Source: Carettochelys insculpta
Lineage: Eukaryota > Chordata > Testudines > Carettochelyidae
NCBI RefSeq assembly: GCF_033958435.1
Contig: NC_134141.1
Span: 98,931,001 to 98,995,000, forward strand
DNA length: 64,000 nucleotides
Direction of reading: 5' to 3'
A program made the position numbers and the translations under genes. Positions 36,093-48,700 of this stretch are shown here, piece after piece. Positions within the stretch are counted from its first letter, which is position 1. Each line of letters opens with the position of its first letter. A model generated the notes under the pieces. The model searched no databases, was not told the DNA's origin, and worked only from the letters and a program-made list of their open reading frames with translations.

Positions 36093-36105
36093 ATACAAGA
36101 GTGCA

Positions 36106-38679
36106 GGGATCCTCAGGCAACAGGCGTGTTTGAAATGATCTGTACCTTCATTTTAAAAAAGCAGCTCTGATTAATATAACTAATTCATCCTTGAACACCC
36201 TCTTTCCCCGAGGTCTGTGCGCTAGGAACACCGATCTGCCTGGTAGCGTTTAAAACCGAGTCTACCTGAAGGATAATTACCTGGAGGATAATTCTGATCC
36301 TGGGGGAACAGCTGGCATTAAAAAGAAAGCAAGCAAGCAAGCCATCAAGAGAGACATTTGTGCCGGGAAAGAGAGCTATACTTTTTATAAACGTTGCAAA
36401 AAATAAATCATATTATCCAGAAAGAGAAACTCAGAGGGAGGAACTGGGAAAGGCTCAGGAGTCTGGAGTAATAATGGGACTCTGAAGGCATGTATTATAT
36501 GATTGCAAGAGAGCTTTAGACGCACTAAATATGGGATTCCGCTTCTTGAGGCAAACCTGTAAAAGAACTAAGCCAAAGAGCTCAGAAAATGCGCTGGACT
36601 ACGAACATAAACAACAATCTGCTTTTTTTTTTTTAAAAAAAAAAATCAAGACAAGTAGTAGTAGTAGAATACACCGATAAGTCTATTTACTGCACTCTCT
36701 GCAGAGCAAACTGCAGAGAAAGTGACATAGTTTTACTGTGCATTCAGTTCCCTCATGCCTCCCCCCACGCCGCCCAACATACACACACGCGCACAGATGC
36801 AGACGTATACATTGGCATCTCTTTAGCAATTAGCATAAAAGATCGAGCTAACTCAATGTACTAGCTCCTAAATGCACCTTTTTTTAAAAAAAATCCCCAA
36901 ATTGGCAACTTTCATTCAGCTCCACAAGGCTTCGTTTAAAGTACCCCACAAGAGAGAGAAAAGAAGTTCGGGATTGTTTTCCCAAGGAAAAATAATTACA
37001 CATTATAACTTCACGCATCAAAGGATCAGACTGCCTCAAATTCCTTGAAGCGCGGCGGTGGCGTTCTAGAATCTCACAGCGTTCTGTATTCCACACCAAA
37101 CCGGAAGGGTCTAATGTACACAGAGTTGGGAGACAGTGCACTTAGAAATGTCAAATGCAAATCTGAATCTCGTATAAATAACAATGAAAGGTGAAAAAGC
37201 AAAGCCAAACCTCCTAATCCAGAACAATAAGAGACCTGCGATTTTTATTGTCTTTCGACTAGGAGGTGATGCATCCTAAGGCTCGGCAATATTCTGACTA
37301 CTCCTGATTGCAGTAGGAGATGATCTTGCTCCGGGAGGCCTGAACTGGAGCATTTGTCACAAAATTAAACCTCTCAATCAACAGGCCAGTCCAATGCAAT
37401 GGGACTCCCAGCATTTGCGCTGAGAGTGTATTTTGTTTTGTATATGGAGCGTGGAGCCGGGTTTGGCAGACAGAGCCAAAGGCCGAACGTAAAGCCCGGT
37501 CTTGTCCTTAACCACAGTTTGACGCGGGCAAGCCAGGTTCCCCCCAGCGGAGCACTGAATTCCCTCGTTTCCACTGCATGAACAATTTCAGCAAGCACGG
37601 AACCAAACAGCGTAATGACATCACGGCCTGTCCCCCTCCCCAACCCTATGATCCTGCAGGAAAATACAAGTGTTACTCCTCACACAGTTTAAGGTAGATT
37701 TCATATTTATTTAAATATTTATCAAGTATTCAAAAAGGTATTACACTTGAGCATACAAAATGAATCCAGTTTCTAATCAGGATGATTGAAATCTTATATG
37801 AGACTTCTCTCCCTCCCCACCTCCCACCCCCGCACACACGCTGTCCAAACGGTTTGTCTAGCTCGGAGCGGGTTGGGATGATGGGGAGAGGTGAAAAGAG
37901 GCAGAGAGAAAACAAGATTATATTAAGAAAACATGGAGCTCTGGAGCAACTGTCATGCAAACCGACTTGTCTTTGTCAGACTCAGAATCTCTGTGTTTCC
38001 CGGTGGTTAAGGGTTTTTGAGCAACCCTTTGTCCTATCAGGGCTGCGAGCACGAGAAAAGGAGATAAAAATCGTACCCTTGCCTGTGGTTTTCCACTCCC
38101 CCCCCCCCCGCGAAGAAATTGCCCATGTTTCTAGCTTTCACCACTACTTTCCACCCCTCCCTCAAATTAAAAAAGAAGGGGGGGGGAAGAGGAAGGAGAG
38201 GAAGTGAAAAAAAGAGAGAGTGAGAAACGTCAATAGTGAGATTTCACAGCAACATCACCTCAAATCTGTTCCTCCTGCAGCATTTTTCAATCGTTTTGAC
38301 AGCAGACACTGACAAATAATAGTCATACTAAGCAAAATATGTCCCTTCTATCAGGAGCTTATACTTTAAATACAGGTCACTTCAGCAATCTTAACAACGA
38401 GGCTTTGGTATACAGCACTTTCTTATTTCTAATCATACAGCTCAGAAAAGTTGAGCTCTGTTGGCTTAGGACAGTTCTTTAGGTGTCTCAACATTGTCCG
38501 GTCATGCCTAGAATAATATCACTGCGAAAGGGAAGGAGAAGGGGAAGGGGACGTTATCAATTGAATGCTAAGGCATCAAACCAGCCCTCATACCTTCGCT
38601 GAAACTGAAATTTACAAGCGAGTCGTTAATACTTGCAATAAAATATCACCATCTGTATTTCAGAAACAGCCGGCTTTGC
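36106..38679. other. Repeat-poor DNA downstream of ISL1
   Basis: AT-rich, with poly-T/poly-A near 36624-36647 and a poly-C run near 38099-38109. No interspersed repeat is recognised across 2.6 kb. It could hold conserved regulatory DNA or further ISL1 3' UTR, but the sequence alone does not show it. Confidence 0.45.
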
Positions 38680-39930
38680 ATGCAATATTTTATTTCAGGT
38701 ATTTAGCTGCGAACTTGTAAATATATAAAAAGTTCCCTCTTTTATCCGTTTTATTCCTCTATAGTCCAAACGCTTATTTAGTGAAATAGTCCTGAAGATA
38801 CAATAATTCTACATATGGCGCTTTTATTTCACATAATATTTGAGAAAAAAAGACAAAAAACCACATAGATTTAGACATATAATTCAAAGACCACGGTACA
38901 ACCTTTTTCTTTTTCTTTTTTTTACTTCAGCAAACAAAAAACAAAAAATAGAGTCAAATGACACGAAAAGTGGCAAGTCTTCCGATAATAAATAATAAAT
39001 TACTTTATAATTTTTGCAATGCAAAAGCAAACAAAAATTCTTTCTTTTTTTCCTCTTTATTTCCAGAGAGAGAGATTGAGAGAGAGAGAGAGAGAAACAG
39101 TCGTTTTAACCAATAACTATACACATCTTTGGGGGGAAAATATTCTTAGACAGACACGATTCAAACACTATCCCGAGACGCTTTGTGGCAAAATAGAGGT
39201 ATACCTTGTTGCAATGCTTTATAAGTCGGGTTTTTAAATAGGCATTCCAAGCCTATTTTTAAAGTCGCTTCAGACTGTTTCCATAGAGGACGGATCTCAG
39301 CAAAACCAAAACCCCAGCTACAGTACATGCTGTAAGAGACCCAGGGAACAACCCTGTGAGAGTCAACTAAAAAAACAAACAAACAATTAAAAAATGCAAA
39401 CCACTGCAGCTCCTGCTTCCTGCAATGAATCTTTCAACCATGCGGGGCTAGATTGTCTTTTCCTGATGTTGTGAAACCTACTGGAGTTCCTTTTTGGCAA
39501 GGCAATGCCCAATAAGAAACAGCACCATTCGGATAAGGATGGACTAGATAAACAGCCTCTCTATCTCGGTTTCTTTCTAGTACGTTCAGTCAAAAGATGG
39601 TTCTTCTTTCTCTGAGATCCATGAATACAAATCCTCTACGTTTTAAAAACGTCTTTTTGATGCTCCTGTGATCACTGGATAGCATGTGTGTTTATTTACT
39701 CTTTTAAATTATTATTCTAGTAAGATCCCATGATTGTCTTCACAGTGTTGCTACCATTTCACCTTGTCATTTATAACAAGACTCCGTGCATTTCATGGAG
39801 CATTCTTTGCTAGGGTCATTACAGGTTTGTTAAATACTTTTAAGTTTCAGAGTCCCAACACGATAATTTCCCCATCTCTTCAACGGGGGGGAGGGGAATA
39901 ATAATAAAAAAAATCTGAATGAATTGTTCC
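38680..39930 (-). other. ISL1: ISL1 3' UTR (end not fixed)
   Basis: AT-rich, repeat-poor sequence follows the stop codon. Candidate AATAAA signals on the transcript strand (TTTATT on the plus strand) lie at 39056-39061, 38823-38828 and 38689-38694, giving 3' UTRs of roughly 0.9-1.25 kb. Which one is used cannot be decided from the sequence. A purine tract of GA repeats (about 39066-39096) lies just 5' (transcript sense) of the first signal. Confidence 0.5.
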
Positions 39931-40047
39931 TCATGCCTCAATAGGACTGGCTACCATGCTGTTTGGTGTATCTGGGAGCTGAGAGGACATTGATGCTACT
40001 TCGCTTCCGGTAGAATTGGAACCTGGTCCTCCTTCTGAAAAATTAAC
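39931..40047 (-). CDS. ISL1: ISL1 coding exon 6 (C-terminus and stop)
   Basis: The acceptor is TTTTGGGCAG|GTTAAT. The exon encodes 38 residues beginning VNFSEGGPG and ending VASPIEA, followed by TGA at 39933-39931. Ser/Pro/Thr-rich composition matches the family's tail. Confidence 0.97.
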
Positions 40048-43000
40048 CTGCCCAAAAGAAAATAAGAGGTGGGGAGTGGGGTCACAAATGTAGTTACAGT
40101 TATCAATTAAAGGCCCGAGAAGAAAAGGAGATACAAATACATAAGCAATGGGCATCACCCAGTAAAATCAAGGTGAGTTTTTCCCATTGACTTGAATGAG
40201 GTTTGAATCAACCCCTAAATCAATTCACTGAGCAAGGCAGATTTCTAAAAACAAAAATGCGGGGAAACCCCCACAACTGTTATTATTGAGACCTGTTTTG
40301 TCAGGTCTTTTGAAGGTTTTTGCATTCGAATTGTTCAGGAATTCGAATTCCCAGCAATATGTTGCAGTCAATTATTTAAGAACTTCGTGTACTTTCTGCC
40401 ATAAAACTGCAGAGCTACTTCCCGCTCCCCGTTGTTACATATATAATAACAACTAGCACAAAGCTCTATGAGCATAAGGGGTCTTCTTTTCAACAAGCCA
40501 TCTTCCTCCATGAGAGTGAGGGGGACTGCATGGGTCTCTATTAAATGCTGGCTGAAACATTACTGTGCGGCAGGGGTCAGATCTTAGTCTTATGGTGTCC
40601 ATAATTTGTGAACCTAATCATAGAATCTTCTAACAAAGAAGGTGCTAACTCAGTTGTGGGTGTATTAGAAATGTTAAAGTCCCTGCCTACATTTCAGAAG
40701 TTTGCACCAGCCATTAGACTGGGTCCATGCTACAAAACACTCCTGTTGTATCTATTTTTCTGTATGCTCTTTTTTTTGGTCAAGCTGACATATAAATACA
40801 GGGAAAATGTTGCCTCCTAGTTATAGCTCAAGATATTGAATTCTGTTGCTAGACCTAGTACCCACCAAGACCAGTCTACCCTGAGCTTAAAGATCTTCTG
40901 TTCCTTTAACTCCTAATAAGTAAATCAAACAAAGCAAGTCAGTGTTTTGCTTTGGTTTGGTTTGTTGTCCTTTCCCTGCCCCCCAACCTAATGGAGGGCT
41001 TGATTTAAGCAGGGAGACTAGAACATGCTCTAGATCCAAGACTATCTGTATCACAGCATCTACGCATCAGCTGCTAAATTATGGGTCATTCCTAATGGAC
41101 ATAGTATTCCAAAGAGAACAAATTCATTCTTCAACATCACCAAAGGAGAAAGAAATAATAAAAATGAGTGGGTCACTAAGGGGAAAGGTCTGGACATGTA
41201 TATTGGTGCCAGAACACTTTATTTTTGTTTTCAAAATGATCGTTTTAAAAAATTGCTTGACCAATCAAAACATCTATGGTAATATTTCATTATTATTTGT
41301 TATTATGGTGAATCACTAAAAAACCATATACAACGTACCTTAGTATTTTAAAGATCTGGTTTAAACACACTTAGGCCAGGAAATTGAGTTAAGGTTGAAC
41401 TTCTGTCCTTAATTCACCTTGTTGAGCCTAAGTATTGCAGATGATATGGTCCCATATGAGCTGCCAAATGACGTAGGCATAAGGAAGTGAGTTAAGAACA
41501 GAATTTATTCTTAAATTTCTGTCTTCTTGTTGGTTAAGCCAGTCCATTACTATATTTTGCTTTTGCATGTGACTACGTAATAACAATTCCCTTTATAAAA
41601 TAAAAGAATGCAGAAGGGTAGATATAAATATTTGCCGAGAAGTACATACTCAAAGAAAGATTTACACTTCCCCTCCATCCCTGTTTTATGAATCTTCTCT
41701 GTCTTGCTGACAATATATTCAGATTGTAAAATTCAGTTCTATACTACACAGGCTTTTAAAAAAAAAAAAAAAAGTGGACCCAATGTTCGTAATTGCTGTT
41801 GTAAGTTTACAAAGAGTAAAATGATAAATTGCTTATATTTTTTACTGCGTGGTCTCCTCCATAGAGTTGCTTTTAAATTTTATGGCTATTATTATCTTAA
41901 TTACTATTTCAGACTCGGGTTTAAGGGCCTGATCCAAAGCCCACTGACATCAACAGAAGACTTTCCACTGAGGTCCAGTGGGCACAGGATCAAGCCTTAC
42001 ACTTTTTTTAATACTATAAAATGGCCTATTGCAGTAAAGTAAATATCAGGAATGCAGGTAGAGCCTCGGGTTCACCACACTCAGCACACATAGGCCCCGG
42101 GTAAAGGATACCCAACATTCTGTCCCCGAACACTTTAGCATATTCAGTCTGGGAACTAGCACTTACTAGCTGCTGAAAAGCAGGTTGATCTATGTCACTC
42201 TGCAACGCGAAGTCACTCAGTACTTTCCACGGAGGCTGGTAGCTCTGCACTTCCACTGGGTTCGCCTGTAAACCCCCATCGTGTCTCTCAGGGCTAGCAG
42301 CCACCATAGGAGTTCCCGTCATCCCTTGAATATTCTGTAAACAACCGAGCAAAAGATGTTAATGAGCTCTGTTAACTTTATTGTGTATAAGCGCCGAGTC
42401 AATAAACTGCTTTTCTATCTTATCTATACAGTCGCCTTTATTTACATAGTTAATCTGCTGTGAATGTCTCACCCTAGTCTACCACAGGCCAGTCTATTTC
42501 TGGATTTATCACAGTGGAAGCTGACTTTCTTTCTCCTTAATCCTTGTATTTCTCCATGCCCGGTTGCTTAAAAGGTTATTAACCACTTGCACCAAATACC
42601 CACGGCCTGACGATGCGCGGTAAAGACCAAGAGACGGTTAACTCCTCGGGATTGCTATTTTGCACCCAGGCTGGCTTTCCTGGTGACCTTAGCTGGATCG
42701 TATAACCTCTAAGCCACCAACCTCGGGTGCCCGAGTAGCTTTGTGTATTCTAAATGCTGCGGCTGTTATGTGCAAAACGACTCGGAGCCTGGAGGAACGG
42801 GGCGCTGATAACATTGTGTTTTCCTGCTTTCTAACCCGGGGAAGGGAAACTCCTGGAGTTCCACTCGGCTGGGCAGCCGTATGAAATGGCCTAATAGTCT
42901 TTTCAGGCCAGTCAATATACTGAAGGGAGAAGGCATCAGCGGCCGCTTGTGTCTTTCGCCGACAGGAGGAAGGCTATCGCCTCACAACGCCAATGGGGGG

Positions 43001-45735
43001 GGGTTGTGAAATGGGAAACGGTGGAGGAAGGCACCTTGGTTTTGCTAGTTTTGCTAAGACTTGCTCTCGAAGAGGATTATATGAGGGTGAAAATACCGTG
43101 ACTGGGGGGGGCGGATTAAACCCTTTCCTTTCCGTTTGTCTTTTGCAGTGGCTTATCTCCGCCCCTAGGCAGGTTATAACACAGAAAGCGTTGAGAAAGC
43201 TGCATCAGATGTGAGGGTTGGGCTGTTCTTGAAACCCCTGGGAGGGGGGAAAAGTTCCTTCTTCTGTTCAGGAGTCCACCGCATTTGCAAAATGTATCCC
43301 GTGCAGTGCTCGGCTTGCGGTATCCCCGAAACGCAGAGGGTGGCAATTCACACTGCACTGAAGGGACTCTCCCCCGTACGGAGGCCTTAGCCCCACAAAA
43401 AGGCGTGTCCCCCGGAGCAGGCGGTGCAGCCTGCTGGCTGGTTGCTAGCATTGACAACAGACAGGGTGACTCACGACTGACAGTCATGGGAAGGCAAACA
43501 GACTCCTACCCCACCTGTACTGTCCTAAAAATGAAGGGATCCCGGCATCAGCGGCGTTCATCCTCCCAGACAGCCCCACCCCCCCACCGCAGGCTGGGCA
43601 GAGGGGTCCCGGTCCAGTTGCAAGATCAGAGGACCATTTCCAGTTCAGGACGGCCCATACCATGAGACGCTCAGGCTGCAGCCACTTACCGTTTTATCAT
43701 TGGGCTGCTGCTGCTGAAGCTGCTTCATCATGATGCTCCTTTTTTTGTCCTTGCACCGCTTGTTTTGAAACCAGACCCTGATGACCCTGGGGCTGAGGCC
43801 AGTCATTTCCACCAGTTGCTCCTTCATGAGGGCGTCGGGTCTGGGGTTGGCTGCGTAGCAGGTCCTCAAGGTGTGAAGCTGTTTCTCATTAAGCACAGTC
43901 CGGACTCGGGTGGTCTTCTCGGGCTGCTTGTGGACGTGGGGTCGAAGAGCGGGCTGTCTCGCCGAGATAGGTTCTGCTGCAAGGGAAGCGGGGAGGAAGG
44001 AACAGGTCCTCTTAAGTAAGGAGGAGAGAAGCTGGTGGGAGTCAGCTTTCTGGGACAGGTCCCTACTGAAAAGGCCATTCGGCTCTGGACTGTTGTTCTC
44101 TCCCCTTTGGGGGCTGATGGATTCACCCCACCATTGGCATTTCTTACCCTACAGATTTTTTTTGGGGGGGGGCGCGAACAAACAGAAGATCAACCCAATA
44201 TTATCTCTGACGAGGAGGAATATGTTACTTCATAATAAACACGGGGGGTGAGTGTTTGTTTACTCTCTGAGAAACCACTAGAGCAGATATTTAGCTTGAA
44301 AGTTTAGGAGGTATTTTGCCCCATTTGTTTGAAATTGTCTAGACTCTATCACAGCACGGTCCGAGGTCTTGAGCACAGTATCCCGCACCGGCTCTCAGCA
44401 GTTTTACACCAGGCTTCACCCAAGCAATAGGAAGCGTACATCGTAGAAATCCTTGTCTGTGAAAGGCACCTCCCCAAAGCCCGAGAGAAGGAGCTAGTCG
44501 GGAAGATGGAGGGAGGGTCAAGGTGATATGTCACTTTGTGCCCTGCAAATCTACAGGCATTGCAAAGTCATAAAAAGGACCGGGGAAAATGGCAGCTGGT
44601 TATTTTCATGGAAACCGCCGGGAAATGCTACCAAGCGGACAGCCTCAGATGGGAAATTAGACATGCATCACTTTGCTTTACTGCGGATATTCGTACTTTC
44701 GTCAAACACGTGGCTGTATCAGAACGTTCTCAATGTCACTCGGCCAACAATAAAGGGGAAATGTACTAAAAGCTTGGCCAAGGAGCGTTCGTTTTTTGTC
44801 CTGTGCAATCGGCTTTCTAAGTCTCCGGTTGTACAACAAAACACCAAAGCAGGAATTCACAGCAAGATCCCCAAAGCTGGCAAGTGTTGTAACTGCAGAC
44901 CCAATAGTCCTTGTAACAAACGCACAAACATGATCTGCAGAATCTGTCCGAGATTCTGGAGTGCTTAGGTGGCTGCTACATAGACTCAGGTCACTTGAAA
45001 ACTGTTCAGAAGAAGAAACCGTGCCCCGGGTAAACGTGGCCGGCGTTGTAAACATCCCTTAGCCTTAGTTACCATGCCAAGCCTGTATTATTTCACTTTA
45101 TTTGTTTGCGAAAGATGTCCCCCTTCCTAAAGTTTAGTTTCTGTAACTGCCTAATGCTGACGCCGAAAAACTACAAGCGTCAGTAAACCTGGACGTCGGG
45201 TCCATTCTCAAATTGCAACGCAGAATGTAAGATGAAATTCTCATCAACTCACATAAAACGTCTCAAGAAGGCAGAATCACTTTAAAAGGCAATTAGTGAA
45301 GATTAGCTTGTTGACAGTTTTAAATTACAGCCTAAGAGCTCGCCTGTAGTTATTCTCTCTCTTTTTGGACCCCCTTTTCGGCTCCTATTTTTGAAACAAC
45401 TTATTTCAAATATTTCCGTAAAAAAGGACGGGAAAAGCTTTGTGATATAACATTGGAGTGCCATCTACACATTGGATCACCCCTCTGTCCAACTTTCAAG
45501 GAAGGAAATTTATGCTCCAACGGGTCCCCTCGTTCTCCCAGGCATCTCCTTCGACAAATGCACACGCAGTCCCTGGGGCACATATTTCCAGAGAGCCGCT
45601 AGATTTCAATGGTTTAGTACTGGCTAATACATGTGAGTATACCAATATTCATAAAAACACTACATATAGTAGTAGGTATATCATGTTTATACACATATAC
45701 AGGTACACACGCCTAGAGGGTATTAGTGTGTTTAT

Positions 45736-45770
<35 letters not shown>

Positions 45771-48700
45771 CGCTAAAATGGCACGCCTTTGGATCTATAC
45801 ACGTGTGTATTTTCATATACACAGGTGCGTGCCTAGCTATTTTGTGGTTAAATGTACCATATGCTACCATTGCATTGGCATCTCTACGTGTGTGTGCGCG
45901 CAGGAGCGTGGCTACATCCCGGATCTTTCTAGGGGAAAGCGCATCCGTGTGTACGGACGCAGAGCTGGAGGCCCTGCCTGGCCCTACACGGTACACACGT
46001 GTCCCGCAGAGCACGCCCTGCCCCTGTGTTCACACGCCTCTCTGCCGCGGGGCTGTGCAGCGCCCGCAGCCAGGGGCAGAGGAAGGACTGGAACAAAGCC
46101 CGGGCCGCTGCCGCTGCCGCCGCAGCAGCGGGTGGCTGCCCAGAGCGGCTGTGGCTGGCGGTGGCAGCGGCTCGCTCCCTCCCCCACAGCCGGAGGAGTA
46201 CCTGCCATCTGCAGCGGTCTGGTGGGATGCAGGGGGCTGAGCGGGTCCCCGGGCCCCAGGCTGGCCCTTTCCACCACGTCGTGATCGGCTCGGCAGAAGA
46301 GGCCGTCCTCCCGCAAGGCGAACTCGTCCCCCGGGATGAGCTGGCGGCTGCAGGCCACGCAGCGGAAACACTCGATGTGATACACCTTGGAGCGCGCTCG
46401 CATCACGAAGTCGTTCTTGCTGAAGCCGATGCTGCACTTGGCGCATTTGATGCCGTATAACCTGAGCAGGGCCCGGCCCGGAGACAAGAAGGAGAAAAGA
46501 GGTTTCACCCCGGCGCTTTGCAGCCCCCCCGCCCCCCGGCCCTGCTCGGCTGGCCGCACGCCGCGCGCTAGTTAAACAATCCTTTACAGCCCAGAAGCTG
46601 GAGGGGGAAAGGAATAAAACGGATTCGGTTACCGCCCGCGCCCAGATCTCGCCGCTGGAAAAGGCAGCGGAGCTCTGCCTCGTACACACAGCCCCCTCCC
46701 GCTCCGGGAGGGTCTTCCTAGCCCCCTCCTGCCCCGCAGCCGCAGCTGCCCCGCCAAGGGGGCGATCGGGGCTGGCGGGGGCGGGCGGGGGACGCACCGG
46801 GCGCTTTCACTCGGGACTCGGGGCACCTTGGCTGCTCCAAAGCTGGAGGAACCCAGTGGTGCGTGATCCGTACAACAAAGGCTGGCTGCGATGACAGAGG
46901 CTGACACCCATTGTACAAACACAAACCTACGAGCCCCCCTTTTTTTGAATGAACCCTTCAGGAGTCGGCCGCCTCCTGCACGCTAGGGCTGCCAACAGCC
47001 AGAGCTGAGGCTGGCCCTTCTTTGAACACCGAAGAGGAAACTTTTCCAGGCTCTCAAGAGTCCCTCCACCTTCCGCCTTCTAGCTGTGCCCTAACTTTTC
47101 TCTTCAAGAGCATTTCCAGCCCTGTTCTTAATTCAGCCCTCGCCCCCACAAGCACCACCTCAAGCTGATCGCTCAACCTTCACGTACAAACGAAAGGAAA
47201 ACTTCCTTACTGGCACCTCAACCGAGCACATGAGTCGCCTCTTTGTTTTCTACATCTTTAATAGCTACCGTGTTGTAGCTTCAGTCCTCTTCGATACGGA
47301 AAGGGGTGGGAGGGACATTTCAGGTAGCAATATCTATCTACACAGAGATATATTTCTATTAGCTGCAGCTCGGAGTCACATTTCACAGCTCCACAGTGTC
47401 TAGGTAGCTACTGAATATTGTTTAGCTAACTTGTTTGATTTAAAAGGCAATATAGCATAATACTAAAATAATATGCACACATAGGCATATTGGTGTTCAC
47501 ACACTCCTAAATAGTTTATAATATGCACGCACACCCATAAACTCTTTAGAATGAATCCTGTGTCTGTGTTCTGCGTGCGCCCCAATACATGCAGGCGTTT
47601 ATACCTTATTTGTGTGCGCGCGCTACAGCGCACTCAATGTATGCGCAGATCCAAAACCTGGGATTGAAAATTAAGGAAAGTACTGCTCCGCTCTCTAAAT
47701 ATTATAGTTTTCTAGGTAGATGAGTTATTTTTGAGCGTGTACAGGACAATTTTATATTTACTAATTCAAGTCGGCTCGCCCGGATAGCACACCTTTTATT
47801 TTAAATAATTTGAACAAATGAAAATTGTTTTGCAGCAACTTGTCAAAGTTGCAATTATTTGCTCATCAAGGAAATGACCAGCTCATACTACCAAGCATTT
47901 TTTCCCGCTTTTGAAACTGGGAAAAAAAGTCAAAGCAGAATATTAAAAAAATAAATAAATCAAATCAAATCAAAGAACAATTCCGCTCCCAGGTACGTTT
48001 AAAAGTAAAGCCAAGAAGAGTGGATTGTTCTGAGCCTTGCAAAACTTTGAGGAGGGTAATTTCACAATATGTGGCTTTAAGGAATTAACTGATATGTTCA
48101 TCAGAGGAACTCAAGAGGTTTATCCTAATTCGGAATCAAAATGAATCTAAACAGACGTCTTAAATAGGTTATATTTCCACCTGAAACTTTTTGTAACAAT
48201 GCTTTGGCCATGCAGCATAGTTAATACAGAAAATTCTGCTACCCACAATCCTAGAAGATGACATTAAAGGCTGGCAGTGCATAAACATGACCCAAAAGCA
48301 CAAATAATAAACACGACAAAGTTTTGCTTTGGTTTCGCTGTAGTGTTAGGATTGGCAACTCTCACATTTTATCAGTTACCAGATTTTAATGTGAGGAAGG
48401 AAGCAGTTCCATTATCTAAATATACCCAATTGTTCGCGAACAGATGATGGGCAATTTGATCTGCTCTGTCTAATTCATCAGCACAGATAAGATAAGGAAG
48501 AAAAGGCAGCCAGATATCTCCAAGGGGTTAATATTTAAAAAGATTACACGCCAGTTATTTTAGCCAAGAAACACTGGAATCTGTCTTTTGACCATACAAA
48601 AAGGGATCGTCCTTTAAAGGGAACTGTTAAACTTCACCTTCTGTTTAAAAACAGGCCCTGCTGGAAATAGATTGATTTGTCCGCTCGTTTTTTTTATTGC

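Noticed and set aside
42026..42352. Open frame running through the ISL1 exon 5 donor into intron 5, giving an alternative tail
   Set aside because: The GTAAGT donor and the exact exon 6 match to the known C-terminus support splicing. The extra 46 residues resemble nothing and look like intron sequence.
45984..46797. Long overlapping open frames around ISL1 exon 3 on both strands (up to 255 residues)
   Set aside because: They are shadows of GC-rich sequence. Only the segment 46202-46461 in the LIM2 frame matches a protein family.
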